From NCBI GenBank assembly GCA_903873715.1, contig CAIQPS010000098.1, forward strand, positions 1 to 39,318: a stretch of 39,318 nt of DNA, written 5' to 3'. The DNA comes from an uncultured Actinomycetes bacterium. Its GTDB lineage: Bacteria > Actinomycetota > Thermoleophilia > RBG-16-64-13. Positions 15,561 to 23,509 of the stretch are shown piece after piece; within the stretch, counting starts at the first letter, position 1, and every line of letters starts with the position of its first letter. The position numbers and the translations under genes are program-made. Under the pieces are notes generated by a model that was not told where the DNA came from, did no database searches, and saw only the letters and a program-made list of their open reading frames with translations.

Positions 15561-16631
15561 TCATTCTCTCAGGTGACGGCCGCCCTGCGCTTCCGCCGTG
15601 TCGAGAGCGATCACCGCAGCTCCCCGGACACGGCCGCTGCGGAGCCGGTCGAGGGCCTCGCCGGCCTCCTCCAGCCGGAACAGTTCCACCTCGGTATGCA
15701 CCGGGACCTCCGGCGCCAGGGCCAGGAACTCGCGGCCGTCCTGCCGGGTGAGGTTCGCCACCGACCGGATCTCCCGCTCGCCCCACAGGTCTTCGTAGGG
15801 GAAGGACGGGATGTCGCTCATGTGGATGCCTCCGCAGACCACTGCTCCCCCCTTGGCCACCGCCTTCAGGGCCAACGGTACCAGGTCTCCCGCCGGAGCG
15901 AAGATGATGGCGGCATCGAGCGGCTCGGGTGCGGCCGTAGCCGTGTCGCCGGCCCATTCCGCGCCCATCTCCCGGGCGAACCCCTGGGAGGTGGTGTCGC
16001 CAGGCCGGGTGAAGGCGAAGACCCGGCGGCCCTGATACCGGGCCACCTGGGTGATGATGTGTGCGGCCGCCCCGTACCCGTAGAGCCCCAGGCGCTCGGC
16101 GTCACCGGTCATGGACAGCGACCGCCAGCCGATGAGGCCCGCGCAGAGCAACGGGGCCGCTTGCGGCACCGGATACCCGCCTGGGATCGGGAAGGCGAAG
16201 CGGTGGTCGGCAACCGCGTATTCGGCGAAGCCCCCGTCGATGTCGTAGCCGGTGAAGCGCGCATGGTCGCACAGGTTCTCCCGGCCGCTGCGGCAGTACC
16301 GGCAGGTGCCGTCGGTCCAGCCCAGCCACGGCACCCCCACCCGGTCGCCCACCTTCAGTGCGGCGGTGCCGGCGAAGGTCGAAGCCTCCGCGCCGCCTGC
16401 GACGTCCCCGTCCGCCTCCGGCCCAGCCTTGTCCACGACACCGACGATCTGGTGCCCAAGAATCAGCGGGCGCTTGTGAGGCGGCAGTTCCCCGTCGATG
16501 ATGTGCAGATCGGTGCGGCACACCCCGCAGGCCTCGACCTTGATCCGCACCTGCCCGGCTCGGGGCTCCGGGATCGGCACGTCGGCGAGCCGGAGCGGCT
16601 CTCCCGTCCGTTCGAACAGCATCGCGCGCAT
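15561..16631 (-). CDS. Zinc-dependent alcohol dehydrogenase (MDR superfamily)
   Basis: A 356-residue medium-chain dehydrogenase. The catalytic zinc ligand is Cys38 (EACGVCRTDLH), with His60 in GHQIVG, where Gln replaces the usual Glu as in one alcohol-dehydrogenase subgroup. The structural-zinc cysteine lobe reads CRYCRSGRENLC. The nucleotide-binding fold follows LGLYGYGAAAH. The expected reaction is NAD(P)-linked alcohol/aldehyde interconversion; the true substrate is unknown. A short Ala/Gly-rich insertion (AEASTFAGTAALKV) precedes the GDRVGVPW segment. It sits between the beta-CASP nuclease and E1alpha, in the same direction as the 2-oxo acid dehydrogenase genes. Confidence 0.88.
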   Translation of the reverse strand: MRAMLFERTGEPLRLADVPIPEPRAGQVRIKVEACGVCRTDLHIIDGELPPHKRPLILGHQIVGVVDKAGPEADGDVAGGAEASTFAGTAALKVGDRVGVPWLGWTDGTCRYCRSGRENLCDHARFTGYDIDGGFAEYAVADHRFAFPIPGGYPVPQAAPLLCAGLIGWRSLSMTGDAERLGLYGYGAAAHIITQVARYQGRRVFAFTRPGDTTSQGFAREMGAEWAGDTATAAPEPLDAAIIFAPAGDLVPLALKAVAKGGAVVCGGIHMSDIPSFPYEDLWGEREIRSVANLTRQDGREFLALAPEVPVHTEVELFRLEEAGEALDRLRSGRVRGAAVIALDTAEAQGGRHLRE

Positions 16632-16694
16632 CGGTGCCTCCTCACCTCGAGCGGCCGCCGGCGGGCCGCAGGCCCGGCCGCGCCGTCGTCCGGT

Positions 16695-18098
16695 TCAGGC
16701 GCTCGGGCCCACCTCGCCATCGAGGTCGATGATCTCGTTCGGCTCAGCCACGACGACCTTGAAGTGCAGCCGCTCCTCGAGCAGCCGCTCGAGCGTCAGG
16801 GCTGAGTTCAGTTCCCCGTGAACGAGGATCGTCAATCGCGGAGGCTCGAAGTTCGAAGCCCAGGCCATGAGCTGCTCCTGGTCGGCGTGCGCGGACAACC
16901 CGGTGATCTCGTCGATGTGGGCTTTGACCGCGATCTCCTCGCCGAAGATGCGCACCCGTTTGTCGCCGTCCAGCAGGCGGCGGCCCAGCGTCCCCTGCGC
17001 CTGGAACCCGGCGATGACCACGTGGGCTTCGGGCCTCCACAGGTTGTGCTTCAGATGGTGGCGGATGCGCCCGGCATCGGCCATGCCGCTCGCCGAGATG
17101 ATGACGACCCCCCGCTTGCCGTTGAGGGCCTTGGACTCATCGGCGCTATGCGTGAACTGGAGCTGCGGGAAGTCGAAGGCCCCACCCTCCTTCACCAGCT
17201 TCCAGGCTTCCTCGTCGAAGGCCTCCGGGTGCTTGCGGTAGACCTCGCTGGCCTTCGAGGCGAGCGGGCTGTCCACGTACACCGGCATGTCGAAGTCGTT
17301 CTCCTGGAAGATCTCGCGCAGGAAATAGAGGAGTTCCTGCGTCCTCCCTACGGCGAAGGCCGGGATGATGACGTTGCCACCGGTCCTCTTGGCGTCTTTG
17401 AGGACACTCGCGAGCTTGGCCTTGGGCGTCCCGTTGTGCTCGTGCAGGCGGTCGCCGTAGGTGGACTCCATGAGCAGGTAGTCGGTCTGCTTGACGATGT
17501 CGGGGTCGCGGATGATGGGCTGGTCCGGCTGGCCCACGTCGCCGCTGAACAGCACCTTGACCTTCTCGCCCTGGTCTTCGAGCCGCAACTCCAGGAACGA
17601 AGAGCCCAGGATGTGGCCCGCGTCGTGGAACACGACCCGCACGCCCGGGGCCAGGTCGGCAGGCTTGCCGTACTCGACGGGCCGGAACAGGCGAAGGGTC
17701 TTCCGAGCATCGTCCTGGGTGTAGAGCGGCTCTATCCCCCGGCGGCCGGCGCGGCTCGCCTTGCGCGTCCGCCATTCCGCCTCCATCTCCTGGATATAGG
17801 CGGAATCCATCAGCATGATCTCCGCCAGGTCACACGTGGGCGGCGTCGCGTAGACGGGGCCCGAGAAGCCGGCGCGGGCCAGGCGTGGGAGACGGCCCGA
17901 GTGGTCGATGTGCGCGTGGGTGAGCAGCACGAAGTCTATCTCGGCGGGGTCGTATGGGAAGGGCGCGAAGTTGAGCGCCTCCTCCTTGTCGCCCCCCTGG
18001 TGCATCCCGCAGTCCACCAGGAAACGGGTCTTCCCCACCTCCACGACATAGTTGGACCCGGTGACTTCCCGAGCAGCCCCGCACACCTGTAGGAACAT
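16695..18098 (-). CDS. MBL-fold beta-CASP RNA nuclease
   Basis: A 467-residue metallo-beta-lactamase/beta-CASP protein of the RNA-processing type, related to Thermus TTHA0252 and eukaryotic CPSF-73. The metal site is complete: HAHIDH (61-66), GHILGSS (His162), FSGDVG (Asp187) and SAHADQEQL near the C-terminus. Beta-CASP motifs are present as MESTYGDRLH, IPAFAVGRTQELL and SASGMADAGRIRHHL. It probably acts as an RNA endo- or exonuclease in the cytoplasm. The ATG at 18098 follows GGAGGGGG with a four-base gap. The open frame upstream to 20435 is antisense to acs and is rejected. It is divergent from acs. Confidence 0.92.
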   Translation of the reverse strand: MFLQVCGAAREVTGSNYVVEVGKTRFLVDCGMHQGGDKEEALNFAPFPYDPAEIDFVLLTHAHIDHSGRLPRLARAGFSGPVYATPPTCDLAEIMLMDSAYIQEMEAEWRTRKASRAGRRGIEPLYTQDDARKTLRLFRPVEYGKPADLAPGVRVVFHDAGHILGSSFLELRLEDQGEKVKVLFSGDVGQPDQPIIRDPDIVKQTDYLLMESTYGDRLHEHNGTPKAKLASVLKDAKRTGGNVIIPAFAVGRTQELLYFLREIFQENDFDMPVYVDSPLASKASEVYRKHPEAFDEEAWKLVKEGGAFDFPQLQFTHSADESKALNGKRGVVIISASGMADAGRIRHHLKHNLWRPEAHVVIAGFQAQGTLGRRLLDGDKRVRIFGEEIAVKAHIDEITGLSAHADQEQLMAWASNFEPPRLTILVHGELNSALTLERLLEERLHFKVVVAEPNEIIDLDGEVGPSA

Positions 18099-18131
18099 GC
18101 ATCCCCCTCCGGTCTCGATAGACGTCTGTGA

Positions 18132-18137
18132 TATTCT
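18132..18137 (+). promoter_or_regulatory. Putative -10 upstream of the acs leader
   Basis: TATTCT on the plus strand, with a predicted transcript start near 18144, about 219 bases before the acs start codon. No convincing -35 is seen at 16-18 bases. It overlaps the minus-strand TAGAAT by five bases. Confidence 0.4.
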
Positions 18138-18138
18138 A
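18133..18138 (-). promoter_or_regulatory. Putative -10 of the beta-CASP nuclease gene
   Basis: TAGAAT on the minus strand (five of six matches to the consensus). A start near 18126 would give a leader of about 28 bases carrying the GGAGGGGG ribosome-binding site of the nuclease gene. Confidence 0.45.
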
Positions 18139-18143
18139 CGCTC

Positions 18144-18329
18144 GTGCGCCTCAACAGGCTGCTGACGAATGACGCTGCGCGGAAGGATCTTCGGCACGCG
18201 CGACGCGGGGACCTTGGAATCGACCCCTCTCAAGGTGGGACCAAGGACAACGCATGGCGCGGCCCAGGATACCGGGGGGCCCGGAGCAGATTCCCGGCAG
18301 CCTTCGATGGAGCACCCGCAAAAAAGTAG
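18144..18329 (+). other. Possible leaderless small ORF in the acs leader (61 codons)
   Basis: A GTG at 18144 falls where the transcript from TATTCT should begin. The frame runs 61 codons to a TAG at 18327-18329, 33 bases before acs. The peptide is basic (many Arg/Lys) and resembles no family I recognise. No ribosome-binding site precedes it. In GC-rich DNA such frames also arise by chance, so this is only a candidate upstream ORF. The rest of the 18099-18362 gap contains no RNA family I recognise. Confidence 0.2.
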
Positions 18330-18362
18330 TTTTACCCCCCAAAACGAGCGGAGGCAAGTAGA

Positions 18363-20318
18363 GTGGCAGAACTTACCGATCAAGTATTCGACGTCCCAGC
18401 AGAGCTTCAGAAGGAAGCCTGGATCAACAGCATGGAGCAGTACCAGGAGATGTATCGGCGCTCCATGGACGACGCCGATGCGTTCTGGGCTGAGCAGGCC
18501 GAGCAGTACGTCAGCTGGTTCAAGAAGTGGGACACCGTCCAGAACCATGATTTCGCCAACGCGAAGGTCCGGTGGTTCGAGGGTGGCAAGCTGAACGTCT
18601 CCTACAACTGCATCGACCGGCACGTCGAGGCCGGCAAAGGCGACACTGTCGCTTACTACTTCGAGGGTGACTCCCCGGAATCCGTCGAGACCATCACGTA
18701 CAACGATCTGTACGAGCAGGTCACCAAATTCGCCAACGTCCTCAAGAAGAAGGGCGTCAAAAAGGGCGACCGGGTCTGCCTCTACCTGCAGATGACCCCC
18801 GCCCTGCCCGTCGCCATGCTGGCCTGCGCCCGCATCGGCGCCATCCACTGCGTGGTCTTCGGCGGTTTCTCCGCTGACGCCATCCGCGATCGCATCCTGA
18901 ACGCCGGCGCGACCGTCGTAGTCACCGCCGACACCGGCCTTCGCGGCAGCAAGCCCACCCCGCTCAAGACCAACGTCGACGCCGCTCTGCTCGAGTGCCC
19001 CGACGTCAAGAGCTGCATCGTGGTCAAGTGGACCGGCGTGGAGATCCCGTGGGTCGAGGGTCGCGACACCTGGTTCGAAGACGAGATGTCCGCTCCGGAC
19101 ATCAAAGCCGAGTGCGAATGTGAGTGGATGGACGCGGAAGATCCGCTCTTCATCCTCTACACCTCGGGCTCGACGGGCAAACCCAAGGGCGTGTGCCACA
19201 CCACCGGTGGCTACCTGCTCTACGGCGCCATGACCCACAAGCTGGTCTTCGACTACCATCCCGGCCAGGTCTACTGGTGCACCGCCGACATCGGCTGGGT
19301 CACCGGTCACACCTACATCGTGTACGGCCCGCTGGCCAACGGCGCCACGAGCATCCTCTTCGAGGGTGTGCCGAGCTACCCGAAACCCGACCGTTTCTGG
19401 GCTGTGGTCGAGAAGTACAAAGCCAGCGTCTTCTACACCGCTCCCACCGCTCTCCGCTCCATCGCCCGTGAAGGCGACGACTGGGTCAAAGCGCACGACC
19501 TGTCTTCCCTCCGCATCCTGGGCAGCGTGGGCGAGCCCATCAACCCCGAAGTGTGGCTGTGGTACCACGACCTCATCGGCGGTGGCAACTGCCCGATCGT
19601 GGACACCTACTGGCAGACCGAGACCGGCGGCTTCCTCATCACCCCTCTCCCGGGCGCGATGAAGACCAAGCCGGGTTCCGCCACCTTCCCGTTCTTCGGC
19701 ATCGAGCCCGTGCTCGTTGACGAAGACGGCAAGAAGATCGAAGGCCCGGGCGTGGGCAACCTGTGCATGGCGCGGCCTTGGCCGGGCATGATGCGCACCG
19801 TGTTCGGCGACGCCGACCGCTTCAAAGACACCTACTTCGTCCAGTACCCGGGTTACTACTTCACCGGCGACGGTTGCCGCCGCGATGAGGACGGTTACCA
19901 CTGGATCACCGGCCGCGTGGACGACGTCATCAACGTCTCCGGTCACCGCATGGGTACCGCCGAGGTCGAATCCGCTCTCGTCAGCCACCCGGCTGTCGCC
20001 GAAGCGGCCGTCGTGGGCATGCCTCACCCCATCAAGGGCCAGGGCATCTACGCCTACGTCACCCTGAACATCGGTGTCGAGCCGACCGACGACCTCAAGA
20101 AAGAGCTCGTCAAGCACGTGCGCACCGAGATCGGCCCGATCGCCAGCCCGGATGCCATCCAGTGGGCCCCCGGCCTGCCGAAGACCCGCTCGGGCAAGAT
20201 CATGCGCCGCATCCTCAAGAAGATCGCCGCGAACGATGTCACCGACCTGGGCGACACCTCCACCCTGGCCGACCCGTCCGTGGTCGACAACCTGGTGGAA
20301 CATCGCGCCAACAAGTAG
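18363..20318 (+). CDS. acs: AMP-forming acetyl-CoA synthetase
   Basis: A 651-residue enzyme that activates acetate via acetyl-AMP to acetyl-CoA in the cytoplasm. The adenylation loop [12 protein letters not shown] and the [10 protein letters not shown] core motif are present. YFTGDG and the hinge segment [22 protein letters not shown] follow, then [13 protein letters not shown] with catalytic Lys612, the site commonly acetylated in Acs regulation. Length matches the family. The start is GTG at 18363, with GGAGG at 18350-18354 eight bases upstream. The gene is visibly less GC-rich than its neighbours and uses more AAA and GCT codons, which may mean high expression or transfer. A strong terminator follows. 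Confidence 0.96.
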   Translation: MAELTDQVFDVPAELQKEAWINSMEQYQEMYRRSMDDADAFWAEQAEQYVSWFKKWDTVQNHDFANAKVRWFEGGKLNVSYNCIDRHVEAGKGDTVAYYFEGDSPESVETITYNDLYEQVTKFANVLKKKGVKKGDRVCLYLQMTPALPVAMLACARIGAIHCVVFGGFSADAIRDRILNAGATVVVTADTGLRGSKPTPLKTNVDAALLECPDVKSCIVVKWTGVEIPWVEGRDTWFEDEMSAPDIKAECECEWMDAEDPLFILYTSGSTGKPKGVCHTTGGYLLYGAMTHKLVFDYHPGQVYWCTADIGWVTGHTYIVYGPLANGATSILFEGVPSYPKPDRFWAVVEKYKASVFYTAPTALRSIAREGDDWVKAHDLSSLRILGSVGEPINPEVWLWYHDLIGGGNCPIVDTYWQTETGGFLITPLPGAMKTKPGSATFPFFGIEPVLVDEDGKKIEGPGVGNLCMARPWPGMMRTVFGDADRFKDTYFVQYPGYYFTGDGCRRDEDGYHWITGRVDDVINVSGHRMGTAEVESALVSHPAVAEAAVVGMPHPIKGQGIYAYVTLNIGVEPTDDLKKELVKHVRTEIGPIASPDAIQWAPGLPKTRSGKIMRRILKKIAANDVTDLGDTSTLADPSVVDNLVEHRANK

Positions 20319-20374
20319 GACCTTGCATGACGGCGCCACCGCGCAAGCGGGCGGGCGCCTCCAGCGAGACACAA

Positions 20375-20398
20375 GGGGGCGGCCTTCGGGCCGCCCCC
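20375..20398. terminator. Bidirectional hairpin terminator after acs
   Basis: A perfect ten-base-pair GC stem (20375-20384 with 20389-20398) is closed by a C(TTCG)G tetraloop. A short CT-rich stretch (TCTGCTTTCCC) follows on the plus strand. It lies between the convergent acs and the hddC-gmhB fusion and can serve both. The T-run is weak, but the stem is very stable. Confidence 0.8.
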
Positions 20399-20445
20399 TC
20401 TGCTTTCCCAGACCCCCCGGCGCTTCCACCCGCACAGCCTAGCGG

Positions 20446-21657
20446 CTACCGGCCCGCAGCGGCCTCCTCGACGATGCCTCTGACCACCTCGGAGATGTCT
20501 CCGCCCTGATACAGGATCCCCCGCAGCCCCGCGGCCGCGGCAGCTTGCATGTCCGACGGCTGATCGCCGATCATCAGGCTGCGCCCCACGTCGGGCTGCC
20601 ACTCCGCGATCGCACGCTCGAGCAGCCCCGGGGCCGGTTTGCGGCATCCACAGTCGGCCAGATATGCACCGAGGCCCGCAGTGGGATGGTGCGGGCAGTA
20701 GTAGGTGGCGTCCACATGCGCGCCGGCCTCGGCCAGTCGCCCGTCGATCCAGGCGGTGAACGCCGCGAATTCCTGTTCCGTGTAGTAGCCCCTTGCGATG
20801 CCTGCCTGGTTCGTGACCACGATCGCCAGCCACCCCGCGTCGTTGAGCAGCTTGACCGCGCCGGGCATCCCCGGCATCCAGCGGAAATCCTCGATCCTGT
20901 GCACGTTGTCGACGTTCACGTTGATGACCCCGTCGCGGTCGAGGAATGCGCAGGGCTTGCGCCGCCACGCCGGGACGGATACCCGCGCTTCCGCCAAAGT
21001 CTCCGGCGTCCCGATGTCGGTGAAGAAGCCGGTGTATTCCCGCCCGGCCAAGCGGCCGGTGCGCACGAGTGCCGGGAATGCATCCGATTCGAGGGAAGAG
21101 CGCCCCTGAGACAGCCCGCGCAGCCACCGTGTCGCGGCGACGTAGGCTCCGGCATTGACGAGACCCCGGCCGGTCACCGTCTTCTCCCGGAAGGCTTGGA
21201 TGCGCCCGCTTGGGTCGACCTCTACGGCCCCCGAGTGTGCGGCGTCGGCCACCTCGGTCAGAGCCATCGCGACGTCGGCGCCGGTCGCTCGCCGCAGCAG
21301 GGCCAGGTCCAGGTAATTGCAGTCGATGAGCCCGTCCCCGTTGACGATGAGGACGTCATCCCCGGCGAGCAGCGATGCTGCCAGCGCGACGGCGCCCCCG
21401 GTCCCCAGCGGCTCGGTCTCGCGGGAATAGAGGGCTTCGACGCCCCAGCGGGACCCATCCCCCACATACGACTCCACAGCCTCGTGGAGCCAACCGGTCG
21501 CCAGCACGATCCTGCGGATCCCGTGCCGCGCTATGTTCCACAGCAGGTAGTCGAGAAGCGGGCGGTCTCCGAGCATTTGCAGGCACTTCGGCCTCTCGGC
21601 CGCCAGATCGCCCAGGCGCGTGGCGAGTCCTCCCGCGAGGACGATGGCCTCGTTCAC
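20446..21657 (-). CDS. Fused heptose-1-phosphate nucleotidyltransferase / heptose-bisphosphate phosphatase (HddC-GmhB)
   Basis: A 403-residue two-domain protein. Residues 1 to about 230 are a sugar-nucleotidyltransferase (VLAGGLATRLGDLAAERPK; NGDGLIDCN; EKTVTGRGLVNAGAYV) of the HddC type. Residues about 235-403 are a HAD phosphatase of the GmhB type: nucleophiles Asp240 and Asp242 in FLDRDGVIN, VVTNQAGIARGY, the zinc loop with CPHHP and CGCRKP, and MIGDQPSDM. Together they would dephosphorylate D-glycero-manno-heptose 1,7-bisphosphate and then charge heptose 1-phosphate with a nucleotide (GDP expected from HddC homology). The GTG at 21657 overlaps the gmhA stop (GTGA). Longer upstream versions run antisense-free into gmhA and are rejected. 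Confidence 0.88.
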   Translation of the reverse strand: MNEAIVLAGGLATRLGDLAAERPKCLQMLGDRPLLDYLLWNIARHGIRRIVLATGWLHEAVESYVGDGSRWGVEALYSRETEPLGTGGAVALAASLLAGDDVLIVNGDGLIDCNYLDLALLRRATGADVAMALTEVADAAHSGAVEVDPSGRIQAFREKTVTGRGLVNAGAYVAATRWLRGLSQGRSSLESDAFPALVRTGRLAGREYTGFFTDIGTPETLAEARVSVPAWRRKPCAFLDRDGVINVNVDNVHRIEDFRWMPGMPGAVKLLNDAGWLAIVVTNQAGIARGYYTEQEFAAFTAWIDGRLAEAGAHVDATYYCPHHPTAGLGAYLADCGCRKPAPGLLERAIAEWQPDVGRSLMIGDQPSDMQAAAAAGLRGILYQGGDISEVVRGIVEEAAAGR

Positions 21658-22241
21658 GAAAGTGCGTCCTCCACGAGCCCGCAGATGACGTGCGCGATCA
21701 GGATGTGCGCTTCCTGGATGCGCGGCGTCGACCTGGAGGGAACCACGAGCGCGATGTCGCACAACGGTCCCAATTCGCCGCCATCCCCACCGGACAAGCC
21801 GATCACCACCATCCGCCGCGTCCGCGCCTCCTCGGCGGCTCTCAACACGTTCGGGCTCCTGCCGGAAGTGGAGATCGCCAGAAGGACGTCACCCGGGCGG
21901 CCGTGCCCCGCGACCTGCCTGGCGAAGACCTCCTCGAACCCGTAGTCGTTACCGACGGCAGTCACGGCCGAGGTGTTCACCGGCAAGGCCAGGGCCGGCC
22001 AGGGTTCCCGCTCCTTGAGATACCGTCCGACAAACTCGGCAGCTACGTGCTGCGCGTCGGCCGCGGAACCGCCATTCCCACAGATGAGCAACTGCCCGCC
22101 GCCCGCCAGGCACTCGGCGATCACGTCGGCAGCTCGCCCGATCTCGCCCGCCATCGACGCGACCCCGTCGACCGCCTCGCGATGCTCCGCAAGGGCCCGG
22201 CCGAGCGCGGCAGAGGTCGCCTCCTCCCCTACACGGACCAT
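21654..22241 (-). CDS. gmhA: Sedoheptulose-7-phosphate isomerase
   Basis: A 195-residue SIS-domain protein with the GmhA motifs ICGNGGSAADAQHVAAEFVGRY and AISTSGRSPNVL, and a C-terminal EAHILIAHVICGLVE helix. GmhA converts sedoheptulose 7-phosphate to D-glycero-D-manno-heptose 7-phosphate, the first step of nucleotide-heptose synthesis. Length is typical. It overlaps hddA by 13 bases at its start and the fusion gene by four at its stop, so the three genes form a tightly packed operon. DnaA-binding DiaA-type SIS proteins look similar, but the neighbours point clearly to heptose synthesis. Confidence 0.92.
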   Translation of the reverse strand: MVRVGEEATSAALGRALAEHREAVDGVASMAGEIGRAADVIAECLAGGGQLLICGNGGSAADAQHVAAEFVGRYLKEREPWPALALPVNTSAVTAVGNDYGFEEVFARQVAGHGRPGDVLLAISTSGRSPNVLRAAEEARTRRMVVIGLSGGDGGELGPLCDIALVVPSRSTPRIQEAHILIAHVICGLVEDALS

Positions 22242-23257
22242 GCGCGCATGCCCTCCTCCACGAAACTGAAGTTGACCACCTCGGCCCCGTTGCGCCTCAA
22301 GGCATCCTGTACGGCAAAGCGCCGGGTCGGGTCGGTCAGGAAGAACATGAAGCCGCCGCCGCCCGCCCCGGAGATCTTTCCACCACGGGCTCCGGCCTGC
22401 ATGGCCGCGGCGTACACCTCGTCGATCCGGGGGTTCGTGATGCCCTCAGCCATCCGCTTCTTGGCCTGCCAGGACCGGTCGAGCATGGCGCCCATGGCCG
22501 GGAGGTCGCCCTGGGACAGCGCCTCCCTCATCTCGTACGCGATCCTCTTGAGCTCGTCCATGGCCGCCACTGCTTGCGCCGCCTTGGCATCGGCGTCCCG
22601 GTTGGCGAACGCGTCCATCTGACGCTCGATGATGTACCCCGAGAACCGCTGCCCGCCGACGAAGGCCAACACCAGTTCGTACTGCAGTTCGCACACCTGC
22701 TCCGGACTCAGGCTCAGCGGGCTGACGACCGTGTGCGCGTGGTTGAACTCCATGAAATTGAACCCGCCGAAGGCCGCGGCGTACTGGTCTTGCCGGCCTC
22801 CCTTGATGCCCGCTTGGTCGCGTTCTATGGAATAGGCCAGCTCCGAAACCGCGTACGGGTCCAGTCCGAGCCCCAGATACGCCGAGAGGGCGCCGATCAT
22901 GGCTACCACGATCGCGGATGACGAGCCGAGACCGCTGCCGGGAGGAGCGTCGTTGTGAAGCCGCACCCGCATGCCCTCGCTGAGCCCGTGTTCGCGGCGA
23001 AAATGGTCGATCACGGCCTTCGCCAGATCGAGTTGGCCGTCGTAGACGAAGGGGCGGTCGAGCGGGTAGCTCACGGCCGCGTCGTAGTCGATGGACTCGA
23101 CCTCGATGATGTCGCCCCCGGGGACGAGGGTGGCATACGCCCATCGGTCGATGGTGGCCGCGAGCACCGCACCGCCCCGCTCATCGCTGTAAGGGGAGAC
23201 GTCAGTCCCGCCGCCCCCGAAACTGATCCGCAACGGCGCACGACAACGTATCGTCAT
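22229..23257 (-). CDS. hddA: D-glycero-D-manno-heptose 7-phosphate kinase (GHMP family)
   Basis: A 342-residue GHMP kinase. It opens MTIRCRAPLRISFGGGGTD and carries the ATP-binding motif PPGSGLGSSSAIVVAM (from residue 105), with KISGAGGGGFMFFL near the C-terminus. This pattern is HddA-like: it phosphorylates heptose 7-phosphate at C1, making the 1,7-bisphosphate that the fused GmhB domain dephosphorylates. A fucokinase/heptokinase-type relative is possible, but gmhA and gmhB/hddC next door fix the pathway. I start at 23257, immediately before the conserved MTIRCRAPLR; AAGGAG lies upstream, somewhat distant (about 13 bases). The open frame on to 24460 is antisense to the acyltransferase and rejected. 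Confidence 0.9.
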   Translation of the reverse strand: MTIRCRAPLRISFGGGGTDVSPYSDERGGAVLAATIDRWAYATLVPGGDIIEVESIDYDAAVSYPLDRPFVYDGQLDLAKAVIDHFRREHGLSEGMRVRLHNDAPPGSGLGSSSAIVVAMIGALSAYLGLGLDPYAVSELAYSIERDQAGIKGGRQDQYAAAFGGFNFMEFNHAHTVVSPLSLSPEQVCELQYELVLAFVGGQRFSGYIIERQMDAFANRDADAKAAQAVAAMDELKRIAYEMREALSQGDLPAMGAMLDRSWQAKKRMAEGITNPRIDEVYAAAMQAGARGGKISGAGGGGFMFFLTDPTRRFAVQDALRRNGAEVVNFSFVEEGMRAWSV

Positions 23258-23318
23258 CCCAGGGTCCAGCTCCTTAGGTTCTGAGGATGCAACCCACGAA
23301 CGCCTTGCTTTCGCCCTC

Positions 23319-23324
23319 ATTGTA
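23319..23324 (-). promoter_or_regulatory. Putative -10 of the heptose operon
   Basis: TACAAT on the minus strand (five of six matches to the consensus) within an AT-rich TGTATATACG patch, which stands out in this GC-rich DNA. A start near 23312 gives hddA a leader of about 55 bases. No clear -35 is seen. The remainder of the 252-base gap to the acyltransferase shows nothing else I can name. Confidence 0.35.
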
Positions 23325-23509
23325 TATACGACGCGAGCAGCCCGTGCCCCTCCGCCGGGTATGGGACCTTCGGCCAACTTTCGGACACGGCCGAAGAGCC
23401 CGATACTAAGAAACGGTCCGCCGCCCTGCCGCAGGCGCGCGGCCCGTCCACGCGAAGCCTTTGTTCCCCGCGGTGATGTCCGGCTACTCGCGAATGGAGT
23501 GAAGAGACT

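Noticed and set aside
16651-16681. GC-rich imperfect inverted repeat between the nuclease and alcohol dehydrogenase genes
   Set aside because: The stem is interrupted and lacks a T-run; the genes are co-directional, so termination is not indicated.
13539-16805. Three long plus-strand frames opposite E1beta, E1alpha and the alcohol dehydrogenase
   Set aside because: Same antisense effect; the opposite-strand proteins have complete family motifs.
18145-18362. The acs leader as a known riboswitch
   Set aside because: I could not match it to the consensus of any riboswitch class I know (cyclic-di-GMP, cyclic-di-AMP, cobalamin, SAM, glycine).
16695-20435. A 1246-residue version of the beta-CASP nuclease
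   Set aside because: The extra N-terminus is antisense to acs; a strong ribosome-binding site and the family start agree on 18098.
20446-23257. Heptose genes as evidence of a Gram-negative LPS donor
   Set aside because: The kinase and transferase are HddA/HddC-type rather than HldE, the genes match the local base composition, and no LPS genes are present.
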